DNA from: Candidatus Aminicenantota bacterium
Lineage (GTDB): Bacteria; Acidobacteriota; Aminicenantia; Aminicenantales; Saccharicenantaceae
Assembly (NCBI GenBank): GCA_011048485.1
Contig: DSDX01000061.1
Span: 1-6,215 of the forward strand
Length of the DNA stretch: 6,215 nt
Direction: 5' to 3'
Part shown: positions 1 to 5,977 of the stretch, in pieces
Numbering within the stretch: position 1 is the first letter of the stretch
How the letters are laid out: the number at the start of each line of letters is the position of its first letter
Position numbers and translations under genes: made by a program
Notes under the pieces: generated by a model
Database searches by the model: none
Told to the model about the DNA's origin: nothing
Seen by the model: only the letters and a program-made list of their open reading frames with translations

Positions 1-668
1 ACATAGCGCCGGCCTTCGAAGAGGACGCCGACCTTCCTGTCGCTATAGACGGCCAGGGCCGCGCTTTGGAGCCAGACGCGGACGTTCGGAAAGGCCCGGA
101 CCTCGGTCTCCAAACGGGTCGCGATGTCGATGCCGCGCGTGCCCGCGTAGACGGCTTCGATCGAGCCGAAGAAACGGTGGGTCTGAAGGACGAGCTTGCC
201 CCCGAGCCGGTGCTTGTCGTCGATGAGCAGGGCCTCGACGCCCCGTCGGCCGAGCTCGATCGCCGCGGACAGCCCGGCCGGGCCTCCGCCGATGATCAGG
301 ACCGGGACCCGGATGGTCTCGACGGGCTCTTCCGGGCCGAGCCGCGAGGCCCGGGGATCGACGCTCGGCAGCTCCGGCAGCCCCTCGACGGGCTCGACCC
401 GGACCCCGGGCCGGACGAGTTCCATGCACGACTTGACCGGGACACCGTCGGCCAGGACGAGGCATTGGGCGCATTGGCCGTTGGAACAGAAGATGCCCTG
501 GGGGGCGCCGTCCTTGGCATGATGCCCGAACACGCGGACGCCGGCGGCGAAGAGCGCCGCTGCGAGAGTCTCTCCTTCGAGGGCCTCCAGGGGACGGCCT
601 TTCCAGGTGAAAGGGACCCGGGAGCGGGAGGGGATGGGCAGGATGGGATGCTTTTCGATGCGGTCCAT
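1..668 (-). CDS. [2Fe-2S]/FAD-dependent oxidoreductase, N-terminal part (runs off left edge)
   Basis: The frame starts at an ATG whose complement is at 666-668 and stays open for 222 codons to the window edge, so the C-terminus is missing. Residues about 15-90 look like a plant-ferredoxin-type [2Fe-2S] domain of the sarcosine-oxidase-alpha/HcnA kind (Fer2_4): Cys61, Cys66 and Cys69 form C-x4-C-x2-C, and Cys81 is the fourth candidate ligand. Residues about 121-160 form an FAD-binding Rossmann start, with GGGPAG at 127-132 and acidic Asp150/Asp151 after the second strand. This order is typical of flavoprotein dehydrogenases or oxidases acting on amino acids, amines or 2-hydroxy acids, probably cytoplasmic, often working with a second flavoprotein encoded next door; any partner lies outside the window. 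A GAGGAG ribosome binding site (complement of 680-685) supports this start. The substrate cannot be read from the sequence. Confidence 0.86.
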   Translation of the reverse strand, partial: MDRIEKHPILPIPSRSRVPFTWKGRPLEALEGETLAAALFAAGVRVFGHHAKDGAPQGIFCSNGQCAQCLVLADGVPVKSCMELVRPGVRVEPVEGLPELPSVDPRASRLGPEEPVETIRVPVLIIGGGPAGLSAAIELGRRGVEALLIDDKHRLGGKLVLQTHRFFGSIEAVYAGTRGIDIATRLETEVRAFPNVRVWLQSAALAVYSDRKVGVLFEGRRY

Positions 669-719
669 GGACGGCCTTGCTCCTCGTGTCTTTGCCGAGA
701 GGCCCCGGCAAAGGCGCGT

Positions 720-728
720 ATTATAGCA
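720..728 (-). promoter_or_regulatory. Extended -10 promoter for the leftward oxidoreductase gene
   Basis: Read on the minus strand, the sequence TGC-TATAAT is a perfect sigma70-type -10 hexamer (720-725) with the TGN extension (726-728). The best -35 candidate at an 18-base spacer, TTCTCC, matches only 3 of 6 consensus bases, so activity would depend on the extended -10 or on an activator. Transcription would start near 713, giving a leader of about 45 bases that includes the GAGGAG ribosome binding site. Confidence 0.6.
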
Positions 729-741
729 CAGTGATAACTGT
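728..741. promoter_or_regulatory. Inverted repeat between divergent promoters, candidate operator
   Basis: ACAGT-GATA-ACTGT is a perfect 5-base inverted repeat with a 4-base centre. It touches the extended -10 of the leftward promoter on one side and the first base of the rightward -35 on the other. A bound regulator could therefore affect both directions. The half-sites are short, so chance occurrence is possible; the position is the main argument. No regulator gene is visible in the window. Confidence 0.35.
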
Positions 742-770
742 TGGGAGAATCCCCTTGCCGATGGTATAAT
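741..770 (+). promoter_or_regulatory. Promoter for the gamma-glutamyltransferase-like gene
   Basis: The -10 is a perfect TATAAT at 765-770, extended by TGG at 762-764. The -35 is TTGGGA at 741-746 (4 of 6 consensus bases), with an 18-base spacer. Transcription is expected to start near 777, leaving a leader of about 34 bases before the ATG at 811. AT-rich promoter bases stand out here against very GC-rich surroundings. Confidence 0.7.
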
Positions 771-810
771 CCTGTCCGCGTCGCGATCATTTGACGGAGG
801 GGACACGCCG

Positions 811-2664
811 ATGAGAACGATATTCCTGACGGCACTCGTCCTGGGTCTCGGCCTCTCGGCCGGACCCGCGTTCGCCCAGAAGACCGAAAAGCCGGTCCTG
901 CACGGCAAGGAGTGGGTGGCCATAACCGGAAAGCCCTTGGCCGCCACGGCCGGGGCCCTGATCTTCGCCAAGGGCGGCAACGCCGTCGACGCGGCCTGCG
1001 CCATGCTCGGGGCCGTCTGCACGATGTACGACGTCCTCAGCTGGGGCGGCGAGACCCAGGCCCTCATCTTCAACCCGAAGACCGGAAAGGTCGTCGGCGT
1101 CAACGCCCTGGGCGTCGCCCCGACCGGCGCGACCGTCGCCTTCTACAAAAGCAAAGGCTATGATTATCCTCCGGAGCACGGGGTCCTTTCGGCCGTCACG
1201 CCGGGAACGCCGGGCGGGCTCCTGACGATGCTGGCCGAGTTCGGGACGATGAGCCTGGCCGAGGTCCTCGGCCCGGCCATCCGGATGGCCGAAGGCTATC
1301 CGATGGATGGGGAGACGTCCCGGCGCATCGAGAGAGACAAGGACAAGATCAAAGACTGGCCCTACGCGCGGACCGTGCTCCTGCCCCACCTCGGCGAGGA
1401 CCACGAGGCCCCGCGGGCCGGGGAGGTCTTCCGTCAGCCCGACCTGGCCGCGACGCTCGGGAAGATGGTCGAGGCCGAGCGGCAAGCCCTGGCCGCCGGC
1501 AAGCCGCGCCGGGAAGCGATCTACGCCGCCTACAATCGCTTCTACAAGGGCGATATCGCCGGGGAATTCGTCCGCGGGGCGCGCGAACAAGGGGGGCTCG
1601 TCACCATGGAGGACTTGGCGGCCTGGAAGGTCCATCTCGAGGAACCCGTCTCGACCTCTTATAAGGGCATCGAGGTCTACAAGCTGACGAGCTGGGTCCA
1701 GGGCCCGGTCATGCTCCAGGCCCTGAACATGCTCGAAACGATCGACCTCAAGGCCATGGGATTCAACAGCGCCGCCTACATCCATACCCTCTACCAGGTC
1801 ATGAACCTGGCTTTCGCCGACCGCGATTTCTACTACGGCGATCCCTACGTCCCGCCCGAAGAGCCGATCAAAGGCCTGCTTTCGAAGGCCTACGCCCGGG
1901 ACCGGGTTAAGCTCATCCGGACCGATCGGAACGACCCGGACATCAAGCCGGGGGATCCTTATCCCTACATGGGGGGCGTCAACCCCTATCTCCGTTTTCT
2001 CGATCGCTGGCTCGAGTGGGGCCGGGGGGAGGCCGCCAAGCTCGACGCCCGGCAGGCGGCCGAGGTCGAGGCCTCGTTCCATGCCGGCACGACGTCCATC
2101 CAGGCCGCGGACAAGGAGGGCTGGGTCGTCTCGGTGACCCCCAGCGGGGCCTGGATCCCCTGCGTCATCGCCGGTCGAACGGGTGTCGGCATGAGCCAGC
2201 GGGCCCAGAGCTTCGTTCTCGACGAGACGCAGAATCCCTTCAACGTCATCGCCCCGGGCAAGAGGCCGCGGGCGACGCTGACCCCGGGCCTGGCCCTGAA
2301 GGACGGCCTGCCCTATCTGTCCTTCGCCGTCCAGGGCGGCGACACGCAGGACCAGAACCTGCTCCAGTTCTTCCTCAATGTCGTCGAGTTCGGCATGGGC
2401 GTCCAGGAGGCCTGCGAGGCCCCCAACATCACCAGCTACCAGATGCACGACTCGTTCGGCGATCACAAGATCTTCCCGGGCAAGCTCGACGTCAACGAGA
2501 AGGTCCCGGCCGAGGTCCGAAGCGCGCTCGAGGCCAGGGGCTACGTCCTGTCGGTCAAGAGATACACCTCGGGGCCGATCAACGCCATCTTCTTCGATCG
2601 CGCTCACGGCACGTTCTGGGGCGGCAGCAGCAACTACGGCGAGGACTACGGCGTCGCCTGGTAG
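811..2664 (+). CDS. Secreted gamma-glutamyltransferase-superfamily protein with altered substrate site
   Basis: This is a 617-residue member of the gamma-glutamyltransferase (GGT) family, Ntn-hydrolases made as one chain that self-cleaves before a catalytic Thr. The start has a GGAGG site at 796-800. Residues 1-22 form a Sec signal peptide, likely cut after AFA, so the enzyme should be exported. GGT features include the early GGNAVDAA block (55-62), TPGTPGG (130-136), the cleavage-site GTTS with presumed nucleophile Thr427, the following DKEG and SVT strands, and the oxyanion-hole pair Gly509-Gly510. Aligned by eye with E. coli GGT, several glutamate-binding residues differ: Arg114 becomes Leu100, Asp433 becomes Pro476 or Asn475, Ser462-Ser463 become Ala488-Thr489, and Asn411 becomes Ala447. 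Self-processing is therefore plausible, but glutathione need not be the substrate; an acylase or other amidohydrolase role is possible. Family membership is firm; the reaction is open. Confidence 0.9.
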   Translation: MRTIFLTALVLGLGLSAGPAFAQKTEKPVLHGKEWVAITGKPLAATAGALIFAKGGNAVDAACAMLGAVCTMYDVLSWGGETQALIFNPKTGKVVGVNALGVAPTGATVAFYKSKGYDYPPEHGVLSAVTPGTPGGLLTMLAEFGTMSLAEVLGPAIRMAEGYPMDGETSRRIERDKDKIKDWPYARTVLLPHLGEDHEAPRAGEVFRQPDLAATLGKMVEAERQALAAGKPRREAIYAAYNRFYKGDIAGEFVRGAREQGGLVTMEDLAAWKVHLEEPVSTSYKGIEVYKLTSWVQGPVMLQALNMLETIDLKAMGFNSAAYIHTLYQVMNLAFADRDFYYGDPYVPPEEPIKGLLSKAYARDRVKLIRTDRNDPDIKPGDPYPYMGGVNPYLRFLDRWLEWGRGEAAKLDARQAAEVEASFHAGTTSIQAADKEGWVVSVTPSGAWIPCVIAGRTGVGMSQRAQSFVLDETQNPFNVIAPGKRPRATLTPGLALKDGLPYLSFAVQGGDTQDQNLLQFFLNVVEFGMGVQEACEAPNITSYQMHDSFGDHKIFPGKLDVNEKVPAEVRSALEARGYVLSVKRYTSGPINAIFFDRAHGTFWGGSSNYGEDYGVAW

Positions 2665-2689
2665 CCCCGAACCCGGCGTCCCCGCCCGG

Positions 2690-2717
2690 GGTGACGGCAA
2701 AATCACCGCCCGCGGTG
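2690..2717 (+). other. Overlapping inverted repeats between the GGT-like gene and pilT
   Basis: Two mutually exclusive inverted repeats lie in the 107-base gap. GGTGA (2690-2694) pairs with TCACC (2703-2707) around an 8-base loop. CACCGC (2704-2709) is followed after two bases by its complement GCGGTG (2712-2717). No run of T follows either one, so neither is a standard intrinsic terminator. They could form a weak terminator, a small operator, or be chance products of GC-rich sequence. Confidence 0.25.
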
Positions 2718-2771
2718 TTGCGCCGCGCGAACCCCCCGGTCTATCCTAGGCGGCTCGGGAGTTTCACCGCC

Positions 2772-3857
2772 ATGACCTTCAACGACCTTCTCCAGCGCAT
2801 GATCGAGCGCCAAGCCTCCGACCTTCATCTCATCGCCGGCCTTCACCCCGCCCTGCGCCTCCACGGCGAACTCGTCCCCCTCGAGGAGGTGCCGAAGTTC
2901 ACGCCCGAAAGCCTGAAAGACCTCCTGTTCGCCGCCCTGACGCCTCACCAGCAGAACATCTTCCAGAACGACCCGCTCAACCGCAACGAACTCGACTTCG
3001 GCTACGGCATTCCCGGCCTGGGCCGGTTCCGGGTCAATGTCCACACCAGCCGGGGCAGCGTGGCCGCCTCGGTCCGGGCCTTGGCCGGCCGCATCCCGAG
3101 CCTTGAGGAACTGGGCCTCCCTCCCTCGGCGGCCGAGTTCACCCGGGCCAAGCGCGGCCTCGTCCTGGTCACGGGCCCGACGGGCTCCGGCAAGTCGACG
3201 ACCCTGGCCGCGCTCATCGACGCCATCAACCGGACCCGGCGGGACCATATCCTGACCATCGAGGACCCGATCGAATACACGCACAACTCCAAGATGTCCT
3301 ATGTCACCCAGCGCGAGGTCGGAGCGTCGGGCGACACTCTGTCCTTCCGCAACGCCCTCAAGTACGCCCTGCGCCAGGACCCCGACGTCATCCTCATCGG
3401 CGAGATGCGCGACTACGAGACGATCGGCATCGCCATCACCTCGGCCGAGACGGGGCACCTCGTCTTCGGGACCCTGCACACGTCCAGCGCCGCCCAGACC
3501 GTCAGCCGCATCGTCGACGTCTTCCCGACCGACCAGCAGCCCCAGGTCCGGACCCAGCTCGCCTCGACCCTGCTCGGCGTCATTTCCCAGGTCCTCCTGC
3601 CGCGCACGGACGGCGCCGGTCGCGTCGCCGCCTGCGAGATCCTGATGGCCAACTCGGCCGTCCGCAACAATATCCGGTCGGGCAAGGTCGACGCCATCTA
3701 CCAGACCCTCCAGACCGCCTCATGCGAGGGCATGCGGACGATGGACCAATCCCTGGTCAAGCTCTGCCGGGAAGGCGTCATTGACTACGAGGCCGCGAAA
3801 CCCTATATTTACGAGCGAACGACCCACGAGACGATCAAAGCCCTGCGCCGGTCGTAG
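2772..3857 (+). CDS. pilT: Type IV pilus retraction ATPase PilT
   Basis: The product is a 361-residue hexameric secretion-type ATPase that depolymerises type IV pili at the inner-membrane base, powering twitching motility, adhesion and DNA uptake. The N-terminal domain has the family ASDLHL motif (15-20). The ATPase core has Walker A GPTGSGKST (135-143), the Asp box TIEDPIE (162-168), Walker B ILIGEMRD with Glu211 (207-214), and the His box ETGHLVFGTLHT (226-237) with His229 and His236. A VRNNIR stretch (297-302) matches the C-terminal AIRNLIRE retraction motif only partly. Length is normal for PilT. The frame is open far upstream into the preceding gene, but the ATG at 2772 follows GGGAG (2757-2761) by 10 bases and gives the usual PilT N-terminus. 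No other pilus gene is nearby. PilU or another paralogue is a less likely identity. Confidence 0.95.
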   Translation: MTFNDLLQRMIERQASDLHLIAGLHPALRLHGELVPLEEVPKFTPESLKDLLFAALTPHQQNIFQNDPLNRNELDFGYGIPGLGRFRVNVHTSRGSVAASVRALAGRIPSLEELGLPPSAAEFTRAKRGLVLVTGPTGSGKSTTLAALIDAINRTRRDHILTIEDPIEYTHNSKMSYVTQREVGASGDTLSFRNALKYALRQDPDVILIGEMRDYETIGIAITSAETGHLVFGTLHTSSAAQTVSRIVDVFPTDQQPQVRTQLASTLLGVISQVLLPRTDGAGRVAACEILMANSAVRNNIRSGKVDAIYQTLQTASCEGMRTMDQSLVKLCREGVIDYEAAKPYIYERTTHETIKALRRS

Positions 3858-3879
3858 GACGCCGGGCGCGGCCCGGGTC
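3858..3879 (+). other. Strong GC hairpin right after the pilT stop codon
   Basis: Starting on the base after the TAG stop, CCGGGC (3862-3867) pairs with GCCCGG (3871-3876) around a GCG loop. The stem extends by GAC (3858-3860) with GTC (3877-3879), leaving G3861 as a bulge: nine pairs in all. No T-run follows, so it is not a canonical intrinsic terminator. It ends four bases before the next gene's ribosome binding site. It may protect the pilT mRNA 3' end, attenuate read-through, or reduce initiation on the next gene. Confidence 0.5.
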
Positions 3880-3882
3880 GGC

Positions 3883-3887
3883 GGAGG
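3883..3887 (+). promoter_or_regulatory. Ribosome binding site that decides the GH127 gene start
   Basis: GGAGG lies six bases before the ATG at 3894. An in-frame GTG at 3888 directly abuts the GGAGG, too close for initiation, so the ATG is the better start. It also gives a conventional signal peptide beginning Met-Lys. Confidence 0.8.
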
Positions 3888-3893
3888 GTGGTC

Positions 3894-5921
3894 ATGAAGA
3901 TCCAGCTCATTTTCGCGCTCCTCGCGGCCGCGGCCTTCCTCTCCATTCGGACGGCCTCGCCGGAGGCGTCGGCGGAACCGATGGAGGCGGACAGGGTGGC
4001 CATCCCGGACGCCTCGGCGCCCAACCATCATTACCCCTCGAACCGGCCGCCGCTGGCGGCGAGCCCTCTCGTCAAGCTGCCCATCGGGGCCGTCGAGCCG
4101 CGGGGCTGGCTCATGGCCCAGCTGCAGCTCATGAGAGACGGCTTCACGGGCCGCTTGAGCGAGCTCAGCCGCTTCCTGGGGGACGACAGCGGCTGGATGA
4201 CGCTCAAGGGGAAAGGCTGGGAGGAGATGCCCTATTGGCTCAAGGGCTACGGCGACCTGGCCTATCTCCTCAAGGACGCGGGCATGCGGAAGGAGGCCGA
4301 GCGCTGGCTCGACCGGGCCTTCAAGTCCCAGGCCCGGGACGGATATTTCGGCCCGCCCGACAACAGGGATGCGAGTGATCTTTGGCCGAACATGGTCATG
4401 CTCGCGGCCCTCCAGAGCTTCCATGAGGCCACCGGGGACCGCCGCGTTCTCTCCCTCATGAGCCGCTATTTCCAATATCAGCTCCACTTGCCCGCCGAAA
4501 AGCTTCTGCCGGCCAGCTGGCAGAAGCTCAGGGGCGGGGAGAACCTCGAGAGCGTCTATTGGCTCTACAACCGGACCGGGGAGCGGTTCCTCCTCGACTT
4601 GGCCAAGAAGCTGTTCGAAAGGACCTCGGATTGGACCTCGCCGATCCTTTCCAGGGCCCGGGATGAAGCCTGGGAGGAAAGCTCGTTCTATCACGGCGTC
4701 AACATCGCCATGGGCTTCCGGACGCCGGCGATCTACGCCCAACAATCACAAGACGCCCGTCTCGTCGAGGCCGTTGAGCGCAATTACCGCCAGGTCATGG
4801 ACCGCTACGGACGCCAGCCGGGGGGGGTGTTCGGGGCCGACGAGAACATCCGTCCGGGAAAAGACGACCCCAGGCAAGGCGCCGAGACGTGCACCATGGT
4901 CGAATTCATGGCCAGCTTCGAGTCCTTGCTCAAGGTGACCGGGGCGGCCGCGTGGGCCGACCGGGCCGAGGAGGTGGCCTTCAATTCCCTGCCCGCGTCC
5001 ATGACGCCCGACCTCAAGGGGCTCCACTACCTCACCGCGGCCAACCTCATCGCCTGCGACAGCGGCGGCGACCATGATTTCCAGAACACGGGGACGCTGC
5101 TGTCGTTCGACCCCTGGCGCTACCGGTGCTGCCAGCACAACGTCGCCTTCGGCTGGCCTTATTTCGCCGAGCATCTCTGGCTGGCCACGGCCGACAACGG
5201 CCTGGCCGCCGCGATCTACGCCCCGTCCATGGTCAGGGCCAAGGTCGGTGACGGCGCGGACGTCTCCATTTCCGAGGAGACCGACTACCCTTTCGGCGAC
5301 CAGGTCCGCCTGAGCGTCGCCTGCGAGCGCCCGACGAGCTTCCCGCTCTACATCCGGCTGCCGGGTTGGGCCAAGGAGGTCCGGATCACGCTCAACGGCC
5401 GGCCCGTCAAGGGGAGCTTCTCAGGCGGCGGCTACGCGGTGCTGCGCCGGACCTGGAGGCAGGGGGACCAGGTCCGGATCGCGTTCGATCCCGAGATCGA
5501 GATCGTCAGATGGCCCTCCGCGCACGGGGGCGTCTCGGTCCGGCGCGGCCCGCTGTGGTTCGCCCTCGAGATCGGGGAGACGTGGCGGCGCTGCGGAGGC
5601 ACGGAGGAATGGCCGGCCTGGGAGGTCCTGCCGGCGACACCCTGGAATTACGGCCTGGTCCTCGGCGGCCCTGCGCATGCGCCGCCGGCCCGGCTGGCCG
5701 GCCGCGCCGCGCCTCCGTTCCAGCCTTTCGCGCTCGAGGCGGCTCCGATCGTCCTCAAGGCCTCGGCCCGGCGCGTGCCCGGTTGGAAAGAAGAGGGACG
5801 GATGGTCGGGCCCGTTCCGGCCAGCCCGGCCCGCGGGGAGGGGCCCGTCGAGGAGATCACGCTCGTTCCCATGGGCTGCGCCCGTTTGCGCATCTCGGTA
5901 TTCCCCGTCGTCGAAGATTGA
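3894..5921 (+). CDS. Secreted GH127/DUF1680 glycoside hydrolase (beta-L-arabinofuranosidase-like)
   Basis: This 675-residue protein begins with a Sec signal peptide (basic start, hydrophobic 4-17, likely cut after ASA near residue 27), so it acts outside the cytoplasm. The body matches the GH127 (Glyco_hydro_127, formerly DUF1680) family: an alpha/alpha barrel with the conserved EEMPYWLKGYGDLAYLL region (110-126), then beta-sandwich repeats from about 437. The zinc-thiolate centre known from Bifidobacterium HypBA1 (Glu338, Cys340, Cys417, Cys418) is matched by Glu331, Cys333, Cys412 and Cys413, in that order and nearly the same spacing; Cys412 would be the nucleophile. Glu317 is the likely acid/base counterpart of Glu322. 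The tail has the usual LVPMGCARLRISVFP ending (657-671). The family includes beta-L-arabinofuranosidases and other pectin- or glycoprotein-glycan hydrolases, so the exact sugar is uncertain. No transporter or other glycosidase is visible next to it. It probably shares a transcript with pilT, 36 bases upstream. Confidence 0.86.
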   Translation: MKIQLIFALLAAAAFLSIRTASPEASAEPMEADRVAIPDASAPNHHYPSNRPPLAASPLVKLPIGAVEPRGWLMAQLQLMRDGFTGRLSELSRFLGDDSGWMTLKGKGWEEMPYWLKGYGDLAYLLKDAGMRKEAERWLDRAFKSQARDGYFGPPDNRDASDLWPNMVMLAALQSFHEATGDRRVLSLMSRYFQYQLHLPAEKLLPASWQKLRGGENLESVYWLYNRTGERFLLDLAKKLFERTSDWTSPILSRARDEAWEESSFYHGVNIAMGFRTPAIYAQQSQDARLVEAVERNYRQVMDRYGRQPGGVFGADENIRPGKDDPRQGAETCTMVEFMASFESLLKVTGAAAWADRAEEVAFNSLPASMTPDLKGLHYLTAANLIACDSGGDHDFQNTGTLLSFDPWRYRCCQHNVAFGWPYFAEHLWLATADNGLAAAIYAPSMVRAKVGDGADVSISEETDYPFGDQVRLSVACERPTSFPLYIRLPGWAKEVRITLNGRPVKGSFSGGGYAVLRRTWRQGDQVRIAFDPEIEIVRWPSAHGGVSVRRGPLWFALEIGETWRRCGGTEEWPAWEVLPATPWNYGLVLGGPAHAPPARLAGRAAPPFQPFALEAAPIVLKASARRVPGWKEEGRMVGPVPASPARGEGPVEEITLVPMGCARLRISVFPVVED

Positions 5922-5947
5922 CATCCTCCGGCGACCTCGGCTATAAC
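5918..5947 (+). promoter_or_regulatory. Near-consensus promoter for mscL
   Basis: A perfect -35 TTGACA (5918-5923) is followed after 18 bases by TATAAC (5942-5947, 5 of 6). The -35 overlaps the TGA stop of the upstream glycosidase gene (5919-5921). Transcription would start near 5954, leaving a leader of about 24 bases that includes the AGGAGG site. This gives mscL a constitutive-looking promoter independent of the genes upstream. Confidence 0.72.
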
Positions 5948-5977
5948 GGGGCGGGAACAAGATCCTAGGAGGTCCGG

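Noticed and set aside
66..734. A 222-codon plus-strand open frame opposite the oxidoreductase
   Set aside because: The minus-strand frame has the Fe-S cysteines, the FAD motif and a ribosome binding site. The plus-strand translation has none and is rich in Asp/Gly/Arg as expected of a shadow.
787..2706. A 639-codon open frame on the minus strand covering the whole GGT-like gene
   Set aside because: It is antisense to a gene with clear family motifs and a signal peptide. Its translation has no recognisable domain, and it is explained by GC-rich codons that rarely create stops on the opposite strand.
2718..2747. Possible pilT promoter TTGCGC-18-TATCCT
   Set aside because: It matches only 3 of 6 and 4 of 6 consensus bases, and the predicted start would fall only about three bases before the ribosome binding site.
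2016..2771. Possible N-terminal extension of PilT by 252 codons, or a GGT-PilT overlap
   Set aside because: The frame is open only because of GC bias within the upstream gene. The Arg-rich translation resembles no PilT extension, and the ATG at 2772 has a ribosome binding site and the standard N-terminus.
3720..4745. A 341-codon minus-strand open frame across the pilT end and the glycosidase start
   Set aside because: It crosses two well-supported plus-strand genes, has low-complexity Arg/Pro/Gly-rich content, and shows no domain.
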